From Hirsutella rhossiliensis (lineage: Eukaryota > Ascomycota > Sordariomycetes > Hypocreales > Ophiocordycipitaceae): a DNA stretch of 64,000 bases. The notes below the pieces were generated by a model that did no database searches, was not told the origin of the DNA, and worked only from the letters and a program-made list of their open reading frames with translations. Both the position numbers and the translations under genes were made by a program. Of the stretch, positions 26,453-37,900 are shown piece after piece; position 1 is the stretch's first letter; every line of letters starts with the position of its first letter. The stretch spans positions 1,364,001-1,428,000 of the forward strand of contig NW_025408670.1 of assembly GCF_020360975.1 (NCBI RefSeq). Direction: 5' to 3'.

Positions 26453-26826
26453 TATCGCGTACTCTATATACGTTAATTAACGCTGTCGCTTATATTTAAT
26501 AGGCGGCTATATCTTTTTTCTTAATAGTTATAAGCCCGGGTAAAGGGGTTACCCCTCTAGGAACTTCTCGGTAACTATATACGTACTTCTTCTAGCTAGC
26601 CTAGCGCGCACTACCTAAAAGGCCTAAGGTTCGAGTCCTGCCGGAGCAATTACGCGGTATTAGTATAGTGCCTGCCTATATAAAAATTCCCTCTATAGCC
26701 TAGGATATCTAGGTATCCTAGGACGAATTAACCTAGTATCCCTAAGGGGGTATATCGCGTACTCTATATACGTTAATTAACGCTATCGTTTATATTTAAT
26801 AGGCAGCTATATCTTTTTTCGTAATA
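26453..26826 (+). mobile_element. TRIM-like non-autonomous LTR element, copia-related
   Basis: Two 74-bp direct repeats (26,453-26,526 and 26,753-26,826) bound a 226-bp interior, and ATTTA is duplicated outside (26,448-26,452 and 26,827-26,831). Immediately after the first repeat comes GTTATAAGCCCGGG (26,527-26,540). That is identical to the sequence abutting the 5' LTR of the copia element at 39,865-39,852 and matches the complement of the initiator-tRNA anticodon arm once a RIP change is allowed. Immediately before the second repeat comes CTAAGGGGGTA, identical to the sequence abutting the copia LTR at 57,930-57,940 on the minus strand. The repeat tip TATCGC also equals the copia LTR tip. 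It has no coding capacity. These are the parts of a terminal-repeat retrotransposon in miniature that could be moved by the copia machinery. Confidence 0.82.
26597..26648 (+). other. tRNA-like Pol III box pair inside the TRIM
   Basis: GGTTCGAGTCC at 26,628-26,638 is a perfect match to the Pol III B-box consensus and is followed by a CGGAGCA acceptor-like end. An A-box-like TAGCCTAGCGCG lies at 26,597-26,608. The 19-bp gap between boxes is too short for a normal tRNA, and no 5' acceptor strand pairs with the 3' end. This is a tRNA-derived fragment, not a functional tRNA. Confidence 0.5.
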
Positions 26827-26831
26827 ATTTA

Positions 26832-29800
26832 ATCTACTTACCCTTTTTCTCTACTATTTTTATAAGTACTATTATTAACCTTTAGTACCTTTATTTTATT
26901 ACTATATTTACTTTTAGATTATATACTAAAGTTTAAATAACTTTAATACTTATATCCTTTTAAATATACTTAAAGTCTTTTTTTATTTTAAGCCCTCTAT
27001 CGATTATAGTATATAGTATTATACTATACTTATAAATAATAAAGAGTATAAATTTAGTTATAGCTCTTATAGTAATTTCTTTAACTAGGGTTACTATTAC
27101 TTATTTAATAAGGTTATCTTATACTTTTATAAGGTATAAATACTTATAATTAGATAGTATATACTAGCTATTAAAGTAAATTTTACTTATAAGGTAGCTA
27201 GGCTAGTCGCGTGTTATATAATTCCTAGGTCTCTTAGTTATAAAGTATTAGTATTCTTTATAAGAAGAGATTATACTATAAATATCGTTTTAAAAGCTAG
27301 CTTACTAATACTTATTCTTTATAAATATATATATAACTTATTATCCTTTATATCCTATTTATATATAGTACTTTATAGTAATCCTTTTCTATTCTTTTAG
27401 GGTATTTATAACTAGTATAGGTCCCCTTTCTTCTTTTTTAAGGAGTCGCTAAAGCTTTTAATTTTTAATATAGAAATTTAAACTCTTTAAGTATAGCTTC
27501 CTATAGTTTTATTTAAAAAGGCCCTTTAGCCGTTTTAACGTTTAAGTAAAAGTCTATAAACTCTTTAATATCGCTTTCTATTTCCCTATCTTATATATTA
27601 AAAGGTCCTTTAAGCTTTCTTAAGAGTCTATTAGCTATACTATTCTTCTTACCTTTAATATATTATATAGTAAAGTTAAAGAGGAAAATATAGCTTATTT
27701 AGTAAGTTACTATAGCTTTAAGGATGTCTTTAAAGGTACCTTTTAGTTTATCGACTAAGACTTATATATTAGTTTCTAAGATAAAATATACGCTATATAG
27801 GTATATTCTTAGTCTCTTAAATATACTTAATATAGCTTTATACTCCCTCTTTATTATATTATATTTAGTTTCTACTAGTAACTACGTTTTACTTTTAAAC
27901 CTTATAAGGCGCTTCTTTCTATTAACGATTTATATTAAGACTACTCCTTAGCTAAGTAAACTAGTATTATATATTAGAATAATTTCTCCTCTTCCTAGGC
28001 TAACGTTAAGGGATACTAAAAAGACTAAATTAATAAAAGCTTCCTTAAAGGTAGCTATAGCTTTTACTTATTTATCTCCTTACTTTTAATAGACTTCTTT
28101 CTTTAATAGGTCTATAAGGGGTTTTACTAAGATAGCGAACTATATAATTTAGATTTAATAGTATCCTTTAATGCTAAGGAAAGCTTTAATATATATTATA
28201 TTAAGGTATCTTATTTATTCCTTAATCTTAATAACTTTAGCTTTTATAAGGTACTCTTTATTTATTTTATAGATATAACTAATAACTTTAGTTACTTACT
28301 AGTAGAATTTTAATTTAGCTCTTATAATTATATAATTAAAGAGTTTAACGTTAACTAAGACTTTATTAAGGTTAATAAGGTATTTAAAGATAAATCTCCT
28401 TACTCTTAGCGCTATCTCTTTATTATTATACGTTATATTAGGCTCCTTAATACCTATATTATTAAGGAAATTCCTATTAATATTCGGTATAAGGTCTTAT
28501 AGGATTCTTTATATTATCCTTATAAATTAGCTAACTAAGTTTATAGCCCCTTAAGGAAGTATATATATATATAATAGGCTAATAAGTATCGCGAATATTA
28601 TTAAGTTATAGCTTTTAATATTAAAAGGGATCTAGTTATAACTTAAAAAAAGGTCTAAAAGGGAAAGGATCTTATATATTAAAAAGTAGTTACTAAACTT
28701 ATTTATATTTAATAGTAGGTTTATATCTCTTATTATAACGGTATTTATATATATAGCGGAATTAATTAAGTATAGTCCTTTATCTTTTCTTACTATAAGG
28801 AAAAAGGGGTTTTTATAAGGCCTATACCCTTTTTTAAGGACTCTTATTTTTAAAATCTTTTAAGGATATTAATAACTTTCTACTCTATTACTTTTAGGAT
28901 TAGAATTAAAGCTACTTACTATACCTTATATTCTATTATCTTAATAACCTATAAGGGGGCTATAGCTAGGTCGACTTTACTTCTTTTTATAAAGTCCTAG
29001 GATAATACTACTTCCTTATTAAATAAAATACTATTAAAGATCCGGATTTCTACCTTTATAAGAAAGCCCTTAAATTATTCGTAAATTACTTTAAGTCTTT
29101 CTTATATTAGCCGCTTTCCTTTTTATATACTTAAGAATATTTCTATTAAGTATTTTATATAAGGTCTAAGCTATATCTTATCTTTAATAGTATTTTATTT
29201 AGTCTTCTTTTAGTTAGGGTCCCCTTTTAGTATTAAGCCGTTTAATAAAGTATTATTAATAAGGTTAATCTTATTTACTTTTCTTTTAAAGAGAGTATTA
29301 ACTCTTAGATTATATAATTTAATAGGTTATTTCCTTTTTATCTTAACTTTAACCTTTTAGATCTTTTTAAATATCTTTCTAGCTTTAATAATATTTTTCT
29401 TAAATTCTCCTATAGCTTTTATAACTATAACTTTAATAATCTCTTTTACTATTTTAAATCTAATAGCTAGAATCGTCTTATCTCCTTTATTTATAATTAA
29501 TTACTATTATACTAGTACTATTAAGAGCTTATTTACGCTAGAATAAGTTAGGTTAAGGACTTAGTTAGCGCCCCTTTTATAACTAAGGATCTTACTTCTT
29601 AGTAAGAGAATCTTAGCTATTAAGGTACCTAAAAGGGGGTTTCTTTATAATTATTAAGTAGCTCCTAAGTTATCTTCTTTAACTTTTATTATTAAAGCCT
29701 AAAGATTTCTCTTAGGAGCTAAGTAGCTATTTCCTATATAGTCTCTTTAAGCTTTAGTCTTTTATATATATCTTTATTAACTATTAAGGTCGTAGTTTAA

Positions 29801-32447
29801 AAGGATTTTACTATATTAACCTTATTTAGGAGCTCCTATTTAATAGCTCTTACTATTAGCGTAACTACCTAGATAGTACTAATTTAATATTTAACTTATA
29901 TATCGCTGTTTCTTAAGAAATAATTAAATAATATACGCGCGGCTTTAATAAATAGTATGCCTAGGATAAAGGGGACTAAGACTCTATTTAGTATAATATA
30001 AAAATAGATTAATATCTAAGCTATACTTAGATAAAGATTAGTCTTTACTTTCTTAACTATATTTATAAGGGACTTAGTATATACCGTCGTTAATACTCTT
30101 ATTAGTAGGATTTTAAGCCTATATATATTTATATATATTTTAGTAATAAGGTTTCTTTTAGGCTTAGTATTAATTAAGGTGCTAAGAACTTTACCTTTTT
30201 AGCTACTAAGCTTTACTTAAATATAAGGTAAGTTTTATATATACTTAAGCGAGCGGAAGGGTATAAAGACTATACTTATATATATTAAAGGAATTACTAT
30301 AAGGTCTTTTAGAGTTATCTCTTAGTATCTTATTAAGAGTATTACTTCCTATATAATAAATTCGTCTTTCCTTAGTCTTATTACCTTTAGAGTTTATTAA
30401 TTAAATAGTCCTTAAACTAGTTACGTTATACTAATTATATTAGGTATAAACTTAACTTCCTTTAATACTTATTAGACTTTAAAGTACTTATAATCTAATT
30501 CTTTATAAGTAAGGTAAGTAAGCTTAATTAGTTTAACCTAGTATTCTTTATCTTATTCTTTAACTTATATTAAAGCTACCGTAAGTTTTCCTTATAGATA
30601 TTAAAGGAGGAGTAAACTACTCTTTATATTATCTTTAGCTACTTTTATAACTATTATTATAGCTCTATAAGGTCTTATATTACTCTTTACTTTCTCTAAG
30701 GTCTAGAACTTAGTATTTTCTATACCTTAGGCTATATCTATATATCTTATACTAAGTCTCTTACTTAGTTAAGGAATAAAGTTAATTAAGTAATTTAAAA
30801 GTATTAAGATTCTTTTATATAAAATTTCTTTAATAATTTTATTTATAAGTTAATTAAACTTCTTATCTAAATCTACTCTATATCTATAGTATATAAGAAT
30901 AATCTTTAAGCTAGATTTTACTATTCTTATTATCTTAATTTCTTTTATATTTTCGTTAACTCTTTATCTTTTCCCTTTATAAGTATTAATCCTTATTATA
31001 GTTATATAGATTATCTAATTATATATATTACTTTATTATATATTATCTATAATTATAATAACCGATATCCTTCTTACTTTTTTTCTTATATCGCTTACTT
31101 TTAAATTCCTTAGCTTTTACTTATATAAGCTTTTATATTTCTAAAACTAGTTTAGGAAGCTAGATTCTCTTTTATTAGTAGCTTAATTTAAGTAAGATAG
31201 TATAACTAGAACTTTAACTTATTTTATAAGTAGTAATATAAAGGAGCCTAGCTATATATCTACTTAGTATATAATAAGCCTTTAAATATATATACTTATT
31301 TAAGAGAACCTATTAATAAGTACTAAGGGAATTACGCTTTTATTATCTTTTCTTTTAAGGTAAAGAGTCCTATTTACTACTTTATATATTTTAAATCCGA
31401 TCTTATAGTCCTAAGAGTATACCTTATACTTATTAAGGTAGTATCCTTTTTTACTATAATAAAAGTATCTCTTAGGCTAGTTAAAAGTATTAACCTAAAA
31501 CTATATATATTAATTAAATAGGTAGTAAAATCTAACAGTATTTATACTACCTCCTTATCTATAACTTAAAGAGTAGCCTTTACTATTAACGCGTTTTTAT
31601 TCCCTATTAAGCTAGTTAAATATCTACTCTTACTAGTAAGTATAGTTAATCTTTATATCTTTAAAGGCTTTTATTAAGTCTAAGATCTCCTTTATAGGCT
31701 ATCTAAGTTTCTTATTTATTTTCTTTAACTCTTTAAGAAGTTTTTCTTTACCCTTATTAAATTTAGCTTTCTTTATTACTTTATTAATTTCCTTAAAGAG
31801 CTAGTCTTTCTTTAGGTTCTTAAGCTTTTAATTATAGACTATAGATATTATATCTTATCGCTTAACGTCCTAGTAAGGTACTAAGTAGTTATTAATTATA
31901 TAGATAAGGCTTTTATATAAGAGTTTTAAGATAACTTTAAATATCTTTTTATTTTTCTTTATAACGTTAATAATAAGTTCCTTTAGTATTATATAGTAAA
32001 TAAAGTATAACTAAACTATAAATTCTTCCTAGCTATTAAGTTATACCTTACGCTATAAGTATAAATAAAGACTAAGCTATTCTATAACTTTTATAATAGT
32101 CTTAAGCTTTTTAGTATTATAATAGTCTAAGCGGTCGTTAATAGTTTCTAGTTATTTAATTATATATATATAGTAGTATTAAAGGAGTCTTTTTTTTTAC
32201 TTTTTCCTAGGTAAGTTTATTTATAAGAATTTTAATAGTAAGGGCTTATATAAAGGAGATATAGGCTTTAAGCTAGTCTATTTTATCTATAGTATAGATA
32301 TAGTTAATATATACTCTTATTTAAACTTCTTAAGGAATTTAGTTATATTTTTACTATTAAATTTACTAATAAGTAAGAGTTATAGTTAGTAAAGTCTTTT
32401 TATAAGGTTATCTTAGCTTTTAGTAAGTATATCTTTAAGTCTATTAC
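26832..32447 (-). pseudogene. pol region of the 12.6 kb gypsy element
   Basis: The minus strand is a broken polyprotein frame. Around 28,870-28,740 the region before the RT palm is readable (a GLIKTPF...KKDKG-like block). The LPQG-type block is at 28,559-28,539. The catalytic FLDD has become FLNN at 28,469-28,458, followed by IGIKEP. These support a reverse transcriptase of a fungal Ty3/gypsy-like group. The protease/gag side should lie toward higher coordinates (29-33 kb) and integrase toward lower ones, but neither has a motif I can place with confidence. The frame is closed by many stops. The only ATG-started open frame of any length here (27,724-27,951, plus) is antisense and looks like chance. 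Confidence 0.65.
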
Positions 32448-32923
32448 TCTCGCGAAGAGAGATATAAGAAGTATATAAAAATAAACTAAGGTAAAATTAA
32501 AAGTAAGGGGTCGGATAGGTAAGGCAGAGATATTTAAATCTTACGGGGGCAGTAATTACGGTAGGGGAGTAATTATTATTTTGCCTTAATTATCCTTCTT
32601 TCCTTTATCTAACGCCCCTCTTTATACCCGTATATTATCTTAATTAATAAAGAAGATCCTACTTAAAGAAGCTACTAATATCCTTTTAACTACTAAGCTT
32701 TTTACCGGTTTTTCCCCTCCTTTCTAGCCGTTGCTAGTATATCCGTCTTATCTCTCGCTACCTCTATAGGAAGCTATCGCTACTTCTACTTCCCTTTATG
32801 CCCCTACCCTCTTCTCTATACCTCTTTTTAGCTCCTTCTTTAAAACCTATTTTTTAGCTTCCTAGGTCCCTCGTACTAAGGGATATCTCTAAGAACTACG
32901 AAATTAAGCTACGCTTCGCGATA
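32448..32923 (-). repeat. Solo LTR of the copia family
   Basis: 476 bp, starting TCTCGCG and ending GCGATA, alignable with the LTRs at 34,249 and 39,866. The 5-bp duplication ATTAC sits on both sides (32,443-32,447 and 32,924-32,928), so it arose from a full insertion followed by LTR-LTR recombination. It lies inside the 12.6 kb gypsy element. Confidence 0.9.
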
Positions 32924-33626
32924 ATTACTAATCTTATTAATATCTACCTTAATATTTTAGTATTACTAGTAGTAGGATTAAATAATCCCTTTTAATACCT
33001 AGTATTTCTAGATATAGTATACTTATATATTATAAGGTTATAAAATTTAAAGTTAGAGCTTTTATAATTAAAGGATATATTATTACTACTATCTTATTAC
33101 TTACTTTCTTATCTATTAAAGGGAGGTAAGCGTTCTCTATAAGTTATTATATAAAGGAGAGCTAAGGTTAAGGTTATTAAGGTATTCCTTATTAGTACTT
33201 ATATTAGTATTATTAGTATATATATATAAGTAAAAAGTCTTAGTAGGGTTTTAAAACGGTTTAAATTACGCTACCTTTATTATTTCTATCTTTTAAAGTA
33301 TTATATAAGGATCGTAGTTTCTTAACTAAGTCGCTAGTATTAAGGGTTATAAGGCTAATAATAAGACCTTAAGGTTTTTTAATATTAGCTTATTACTTTA
33401 CCTTTACTACTAGTAAAGGCATTATTTAATTATTTATTTCCTAGTAAGCCTATTACTTTATTAGGTCCCTAACTCTAGCTATTAAGGTAGTTACTACTTT
33501 ACTTATTAAATCCCTAGATTTTATTTTTTTCTAAATAGTACCGTTATCCTTTAAGTATTCTTAGCTTTATAAAGCTACTTATCACTATATAAATAGAACG
33601 GAATAATAAGTTTACGCCTTAGAGAC
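32924..33626. other. 5' leader/gag side of the 12.6 kb element
   Basis: AT-rich sequence between the solo copia LTR and the 5' LTR of the host element. No motif recognised. Confidence 0.4.
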
Positions 33627-34001
33627 TAGTTTTAATAGGAATAAGGGTATATACCTAAAGTATATATAGTATATAGCTAAAGATTAATTAAGTAATTAAC
33701 AATATAATTATTTAATTATTAGTCCTATATATAGATCTAAGGGTCTTAGGTTATTAATATAATTCTTAGAGGTTTCTTTACTCTATACCTCTTTATCTTT
33801 ACTAAAATTATATAATTAGCGGCCTTTACTTTAAAGGGGAAAAATAAAAATTTAAATTAACTATAATTAAGGAAGATACTTAATTAGATAATTAAGGTCT
33901 TTATAAAGCTTTTAAGTATACTTAAAAGGAAGTTAAATAAGGAGTACTAAGGGTCTTATCCCTTTAATAGGCTAATATTTATAAGGGTACGATCTTACCT
34001 A
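33627..34001 (-). repeat. 5' LTR of the 12.6 kb element
   Basis: 375 bp, starting TAGTTTT and ending CTTACCTA, followed by the target duplication TTAAAG. Confidence 0.85.
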
Positions 34002-34248
34002 TTAAAGTAGCTAGCTATATTAGTATACCGGCTATAATTAGACTTATTATTAATTATAAGTAGTAACTTATATACTAAAGTTACTAGCTATATTAGTATA
34101 CTAGCTGCTATTAAACTCGTCGCTATTTATAGTAAGGAACTTATATTCTAGAGTTACTTATTATATTAACGTACTAACTATAATAAGACTTAGCGTTACC
34201 TATAGGTAGGAACGTATAGGCTAGAGTTACTATCTATATACCTATATT
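34002..34248. repeat. Tandem array of 73-80 bp units, right part
   Basis: Continuation of the array at 20,915-21,369: CTAGCTATATTAGTATA-type units recur at about 34,010, 34,083 and 34,150. It was cut by the copia insertion at 34,249. Confidence 0.8.
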
Positions 34249-34727
34249 TCTCGCGTAAAGAGATACGAGAAGTGCATATAAAATGCACGAAGGAGAAATT
34301 AAAAGTAAGGGGTCGGATAGGCAGGGCAGAGAGATTTAATTCTTACGGGAGCAGTAATTACGGCAAAGGGGTAATTATTATATTGCCTTAATTGTCCTTC
34401 TTTCCTCTATCTAACGCCCCTCTTTATACCCGTTTAGCATCTCGATTAATAAAGAAGATCCTGCTTAAAGAAGCTACTAATGTCCTTTTAACTACCGAGC
34501 TTTTTGCCGGTTTTTCCCCTCCTTTCTAGCCGTTGCCGGCATATCCGTCTTATCTCTCGCTACCTCTATAGGAAGCTATCGCTACTTACTTCCTTATACC
34601 CCTACCCTCCTTTCTATACCTCTTTTAGCTCCTTCTTCCTTCTTCTATACCGGGTGTTTTAGCTTCCTTAGTCCCTTATACTAAGGGATATCTCCGAGAA
34701 CTACGAAATCAGGCCACGCTTGCGACA
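34249..34727 (-). repeat. 3' LTR of the copia element
   Basis: Ends GCGACA, retaining an unmutated CA tip. It has several CA/TG sites that are lost in the partner LTR and in the solo LTRs. Confidence 0.9.
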
Positions 34728-34939
34728 CACCCTTAGTAGCCTGCCCTTATAGTAAGGGCATAGCTAATACGGCTTCGGGCTAGTAAGCGCATAGAGGAGG
34801 TTCTTAGCTCTATACTTCCTTTACTCGAGGAAAGCAGGGGCCCTTTCGGGTCCCTAGGCTCTTTTAGACCTACTTAAGGAAAAGGGGCCTAAAGAGGGGA
34901 AAGTCCTATAAGAAAGGGGGAAAAAACCTAATTAAATAG

Positions 34940-37900
34940 GGGGCCCTCTAAAGGGAAAAACCTCTTCCTTTTCTTTAGCTATAGTCGTTACGTTCTTATA
35001 CGTGCTATTAGCTCCTCTCGTAGACTCTTAAGGCGGGCCTCTAAGGACAGCTTCTCTCGAACGTCTTCTAGCCCTATTTACTATAAAAAGACAGCTAGCT
35101 TCTACTTTAGTAGGGGCTTCGTAAGACCGTCGGCTTTTATTAATACCGTTAGAACCTAATAGACGGAAATAAGTCCCCTTTAGACCTCTTAGCGTAACTA
35201 ATGCTAATAGATATCGATATACTATAGCCGGGTTAATAACTTACTATTTTCCATAAGAATTCGTATAGTCTATGTATTATCGCATTCTATAGCTAATAGG
35301 GTCGGAATTTATAGTCGTAACGATATTAGTAGCCGGCTAAGGAAAATCGCTTCTTTTAACGCTTTTAAAAGAGCTAGTAGCTCTGCCTCCGTACTAGAAG
35401 TCGTAACGGTAGCCTGCTTCGAAGCTCTCTAAGTAATAGTTCCTCTAAAAAGGGATATAATATACCCCTATAAGCTCTTTCTATCTAAGGAATTATCTAT
35501 AAAGGACGAATCGCTCGAATAGAGGAAGATTTCGGTAGCTAATTTCTTCCTTTCCTACCCTCCTAGGCGTAGACTATATAATCTCGTTAAATAGAGATAA
35601 AGGATTGCTCTATCTACTGCTTCTTAATGCCTAGGGCTAGGATTCTAGTTATGCCTAGCTAGCTAAGAGACCGTAAAAGAGATATCCGGTCTAGTAGAAA
35701 TAGCTAAAAAAAGCAGGGAGCCTACCTTCTACTAATATTAGTGTTTCTCTTACTCCCTAGCTTAAAAGGACGGATTAAGTAAAAGCTCTTTATCTAATAT
35801 AGGCGTATAGGGAAGCTTCTTATTAAGGGAATTAAGGAGGAATTTATAAGCGACCTTATCGATATAGGCGTCCTAGGTAAGCTAGATAGTCTATTAGGAC
35901 CTATTCCTAAGGATTTATATCCCTAGGAACTACTTTAGCTCCCTTAGCCTAGTTATCTTATACCTTTATTATAGGCCTCGTATAGCCTCCCTAGTAGCAG
36001 CTTCTTCCTCTTTTAGGTAGGCCTAGATAATATTATCGACGTAGAAAAAGACTATAATTTTACCCTTCTATATTATACACGGTTCCTAAGGGACTTTCTT
36101 AAAGCCTAGGGCTTCGAGGGAACCTATTAAATGCTGTTGCTAAAGAAGGGGTGATCTTTATAGTCCGTATAGAGCTTTCCTAAGCTATAGAACCTTTCCT
36201 AGCTATTAGAAGCCTAGTAGAAGGCGTATATAGATAACTTCTTCTTCCTTAAGTAGGCAGTTAATAAAGGCGTTAACTATATTTATTTAATCGAGTTCGA
36301 GGTCGAATTCTACTACTATAGCTATAAGGGTCCGAAAAGACATCCCTGCTAGGGTAGTTGCCCTAGTAGGTAGATCCCCTTTTTCCTATTAATTCCTATA
36401 GATAACTAGCCGGGCTTTATACTTTTAAAGGAAGCTATGTTTATTAGTCTTATAGATAAAGACCTACTTATAGCTAAGGACCTATTTTCCTCTTGCCTTT
36501 TCCTTAAGGACCTCTTTAAAAGACCCTATCTCCTCGTATAAGGCTAGGTAGTCTTCTAGGCCTAGAAAACTAGTCTCTAAAGGGGTGTTTTTCTAGCTAC
36601 TTCTAGTTTACTAGTAGGTCCGGGAGGTCTCTTTTATATACCTTCCTTACTAATAGAGGCTTAAAAAGCCGGCCTACTATAAATGCTCCGTAGGAACCGT
36701 CTTCTATAGGCGTTAGATAGAAGTCGGAAAAACGATCGAAATAGGGGAGTAGTTAGTCTTCTTTAGTATCCGTATCGGGCCCTATACCTTCCTTTGCTTC
36801 TCGAAGCAGGGACAAAAGGCAGCCGGTAATCCTTCGAGAGAGGTGCCTTCTACCCCCTTAGGGCCGAGACGGGAAGACTAACTAAAAAAGCTGCTTCTAG
36901 ATCTTCTTTTTATTCTATAAGAGGAGGCGTAGGGAGGTAGGCGTATTCTAGCTCTACCGCTTTCCTATAGTCTCCTTCTTCGTCTAGATTATCTAATCTA
37001 GTAGCTTCCTCTTCGAAGTCGGCGTTATTCTCGACTGCTTCGACGTTAGTTTCTTCTTCCGTTTCCTTGTCTAGGACCTCTTCTTAAGACTATTAGGAAG
37101 GGGGGATTTAAATCTTCTAAATTAGCTAACGTTAAGAGAGTAAGAGGGGCTATTAATCCCTCTTTCCGTTAAAGAAGCTAGATTCGTCGAAAATTATATC
37201 CCTAGTCGAAATAACCTTCCTTAGAAGAGGAATCTAGATCTAGAAGATATTTATAGAATTATAACTAACGAGGTAACTAATAAAGGCTCTCGGATTAAGC
37301 TTTCTTTTCTTCTTCCTTTTTAGCTATATATCGGTAGTTATTGCGTATGCCTTATAGCTATAAGTACGAAGGTAGGCTAGCGAGGCCCTCTTCTTTATAA
37401 AGAGCTTAAGGGGGGATTTCTAGTCTATTCCTTAGGTAGTCCCTCTAGGGGTCCGGTTCCGAAGGTAATAGGCGGTCTTAACGACTTCCCTCTAAAGGTC
37501 GTATAGAAGCCTTATAGTAAGTCTTATCGTATGGGCCCTTTCTATTATAGCACCCCTAATCTTTCTGCCCTCCGTTCTAGGCCTAGGTATTCGGTGCTAA
37601 TAGAAGGGTAAAATGCCCTTTTCGAAGCTAATTTAAGATATCCTTCGTAAATAGCTCTCCGTTAGACCGCATCTTTACCTCGTAGCTAAAGTAGGATTTC
37701 ATCTAGTTAACGAAGTCCTAGAAGGCAGACTAGTTATACTTACTTAAGTAGGTCCGTAAGAAATAGGGGAAAACCATCCCTAAAAAGGCGTCTATAAAAA
37801 ACATTACCCTAACGAAGCTTTCCTAATCCCTAGAGACGTCGGTCTAGTCGACCTAAATTTCCTTATACGGCTAGTCCGGCCGTATTAGGGTCCGTCTAGA

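Larger units (their letters stand above)
21370..34001 (-). mobile_element. 12.6 kb Ty3/gypsy-type LTR retrotransposon, RIP-inactivated, with nested insertions
   Basis: Direct repeats of about 375 bp (21,370-21,743 and 33,627-34,001) bound this element, and TTAAAG is duplicated outside both (21,364-21,369 and 34,002-34,007). Removing the element and one TTAAAG rejoins the interrupted tandem unit, which confirms the limits. The coding strand is minus. Reverse transcriptase motifs at 28,559-28,539 (LPQGATN type, read with a stop and an Ile) and 28,469-28,458 (FLDD read as FLNN) belong to a fungal gypsy-like group. A purine-rich tract (AGGAAGGAG on the minus strand) lies just inside the left LTR. 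A TRIM-like element and a solo copia LTR lie inside. Even without them it is over 11 kb, long for this class. Confidence 0.82.

Noticed and set aside
26590..26650. Functional tRNA gene
   Set aside because: Only the T-arm half is convincing; the A-B box distance is too short and no 5' acceptor strand pairs with the 3' end.
27724..27951. 75-codon plus-strand open frame in the 12.6 kb gypsy element
   Set aside because: It is antisense to the decayed pol, made of Leu/Ile/Tyr-rich codons expected from AT-rich RIPped DNA, and shows no motif.
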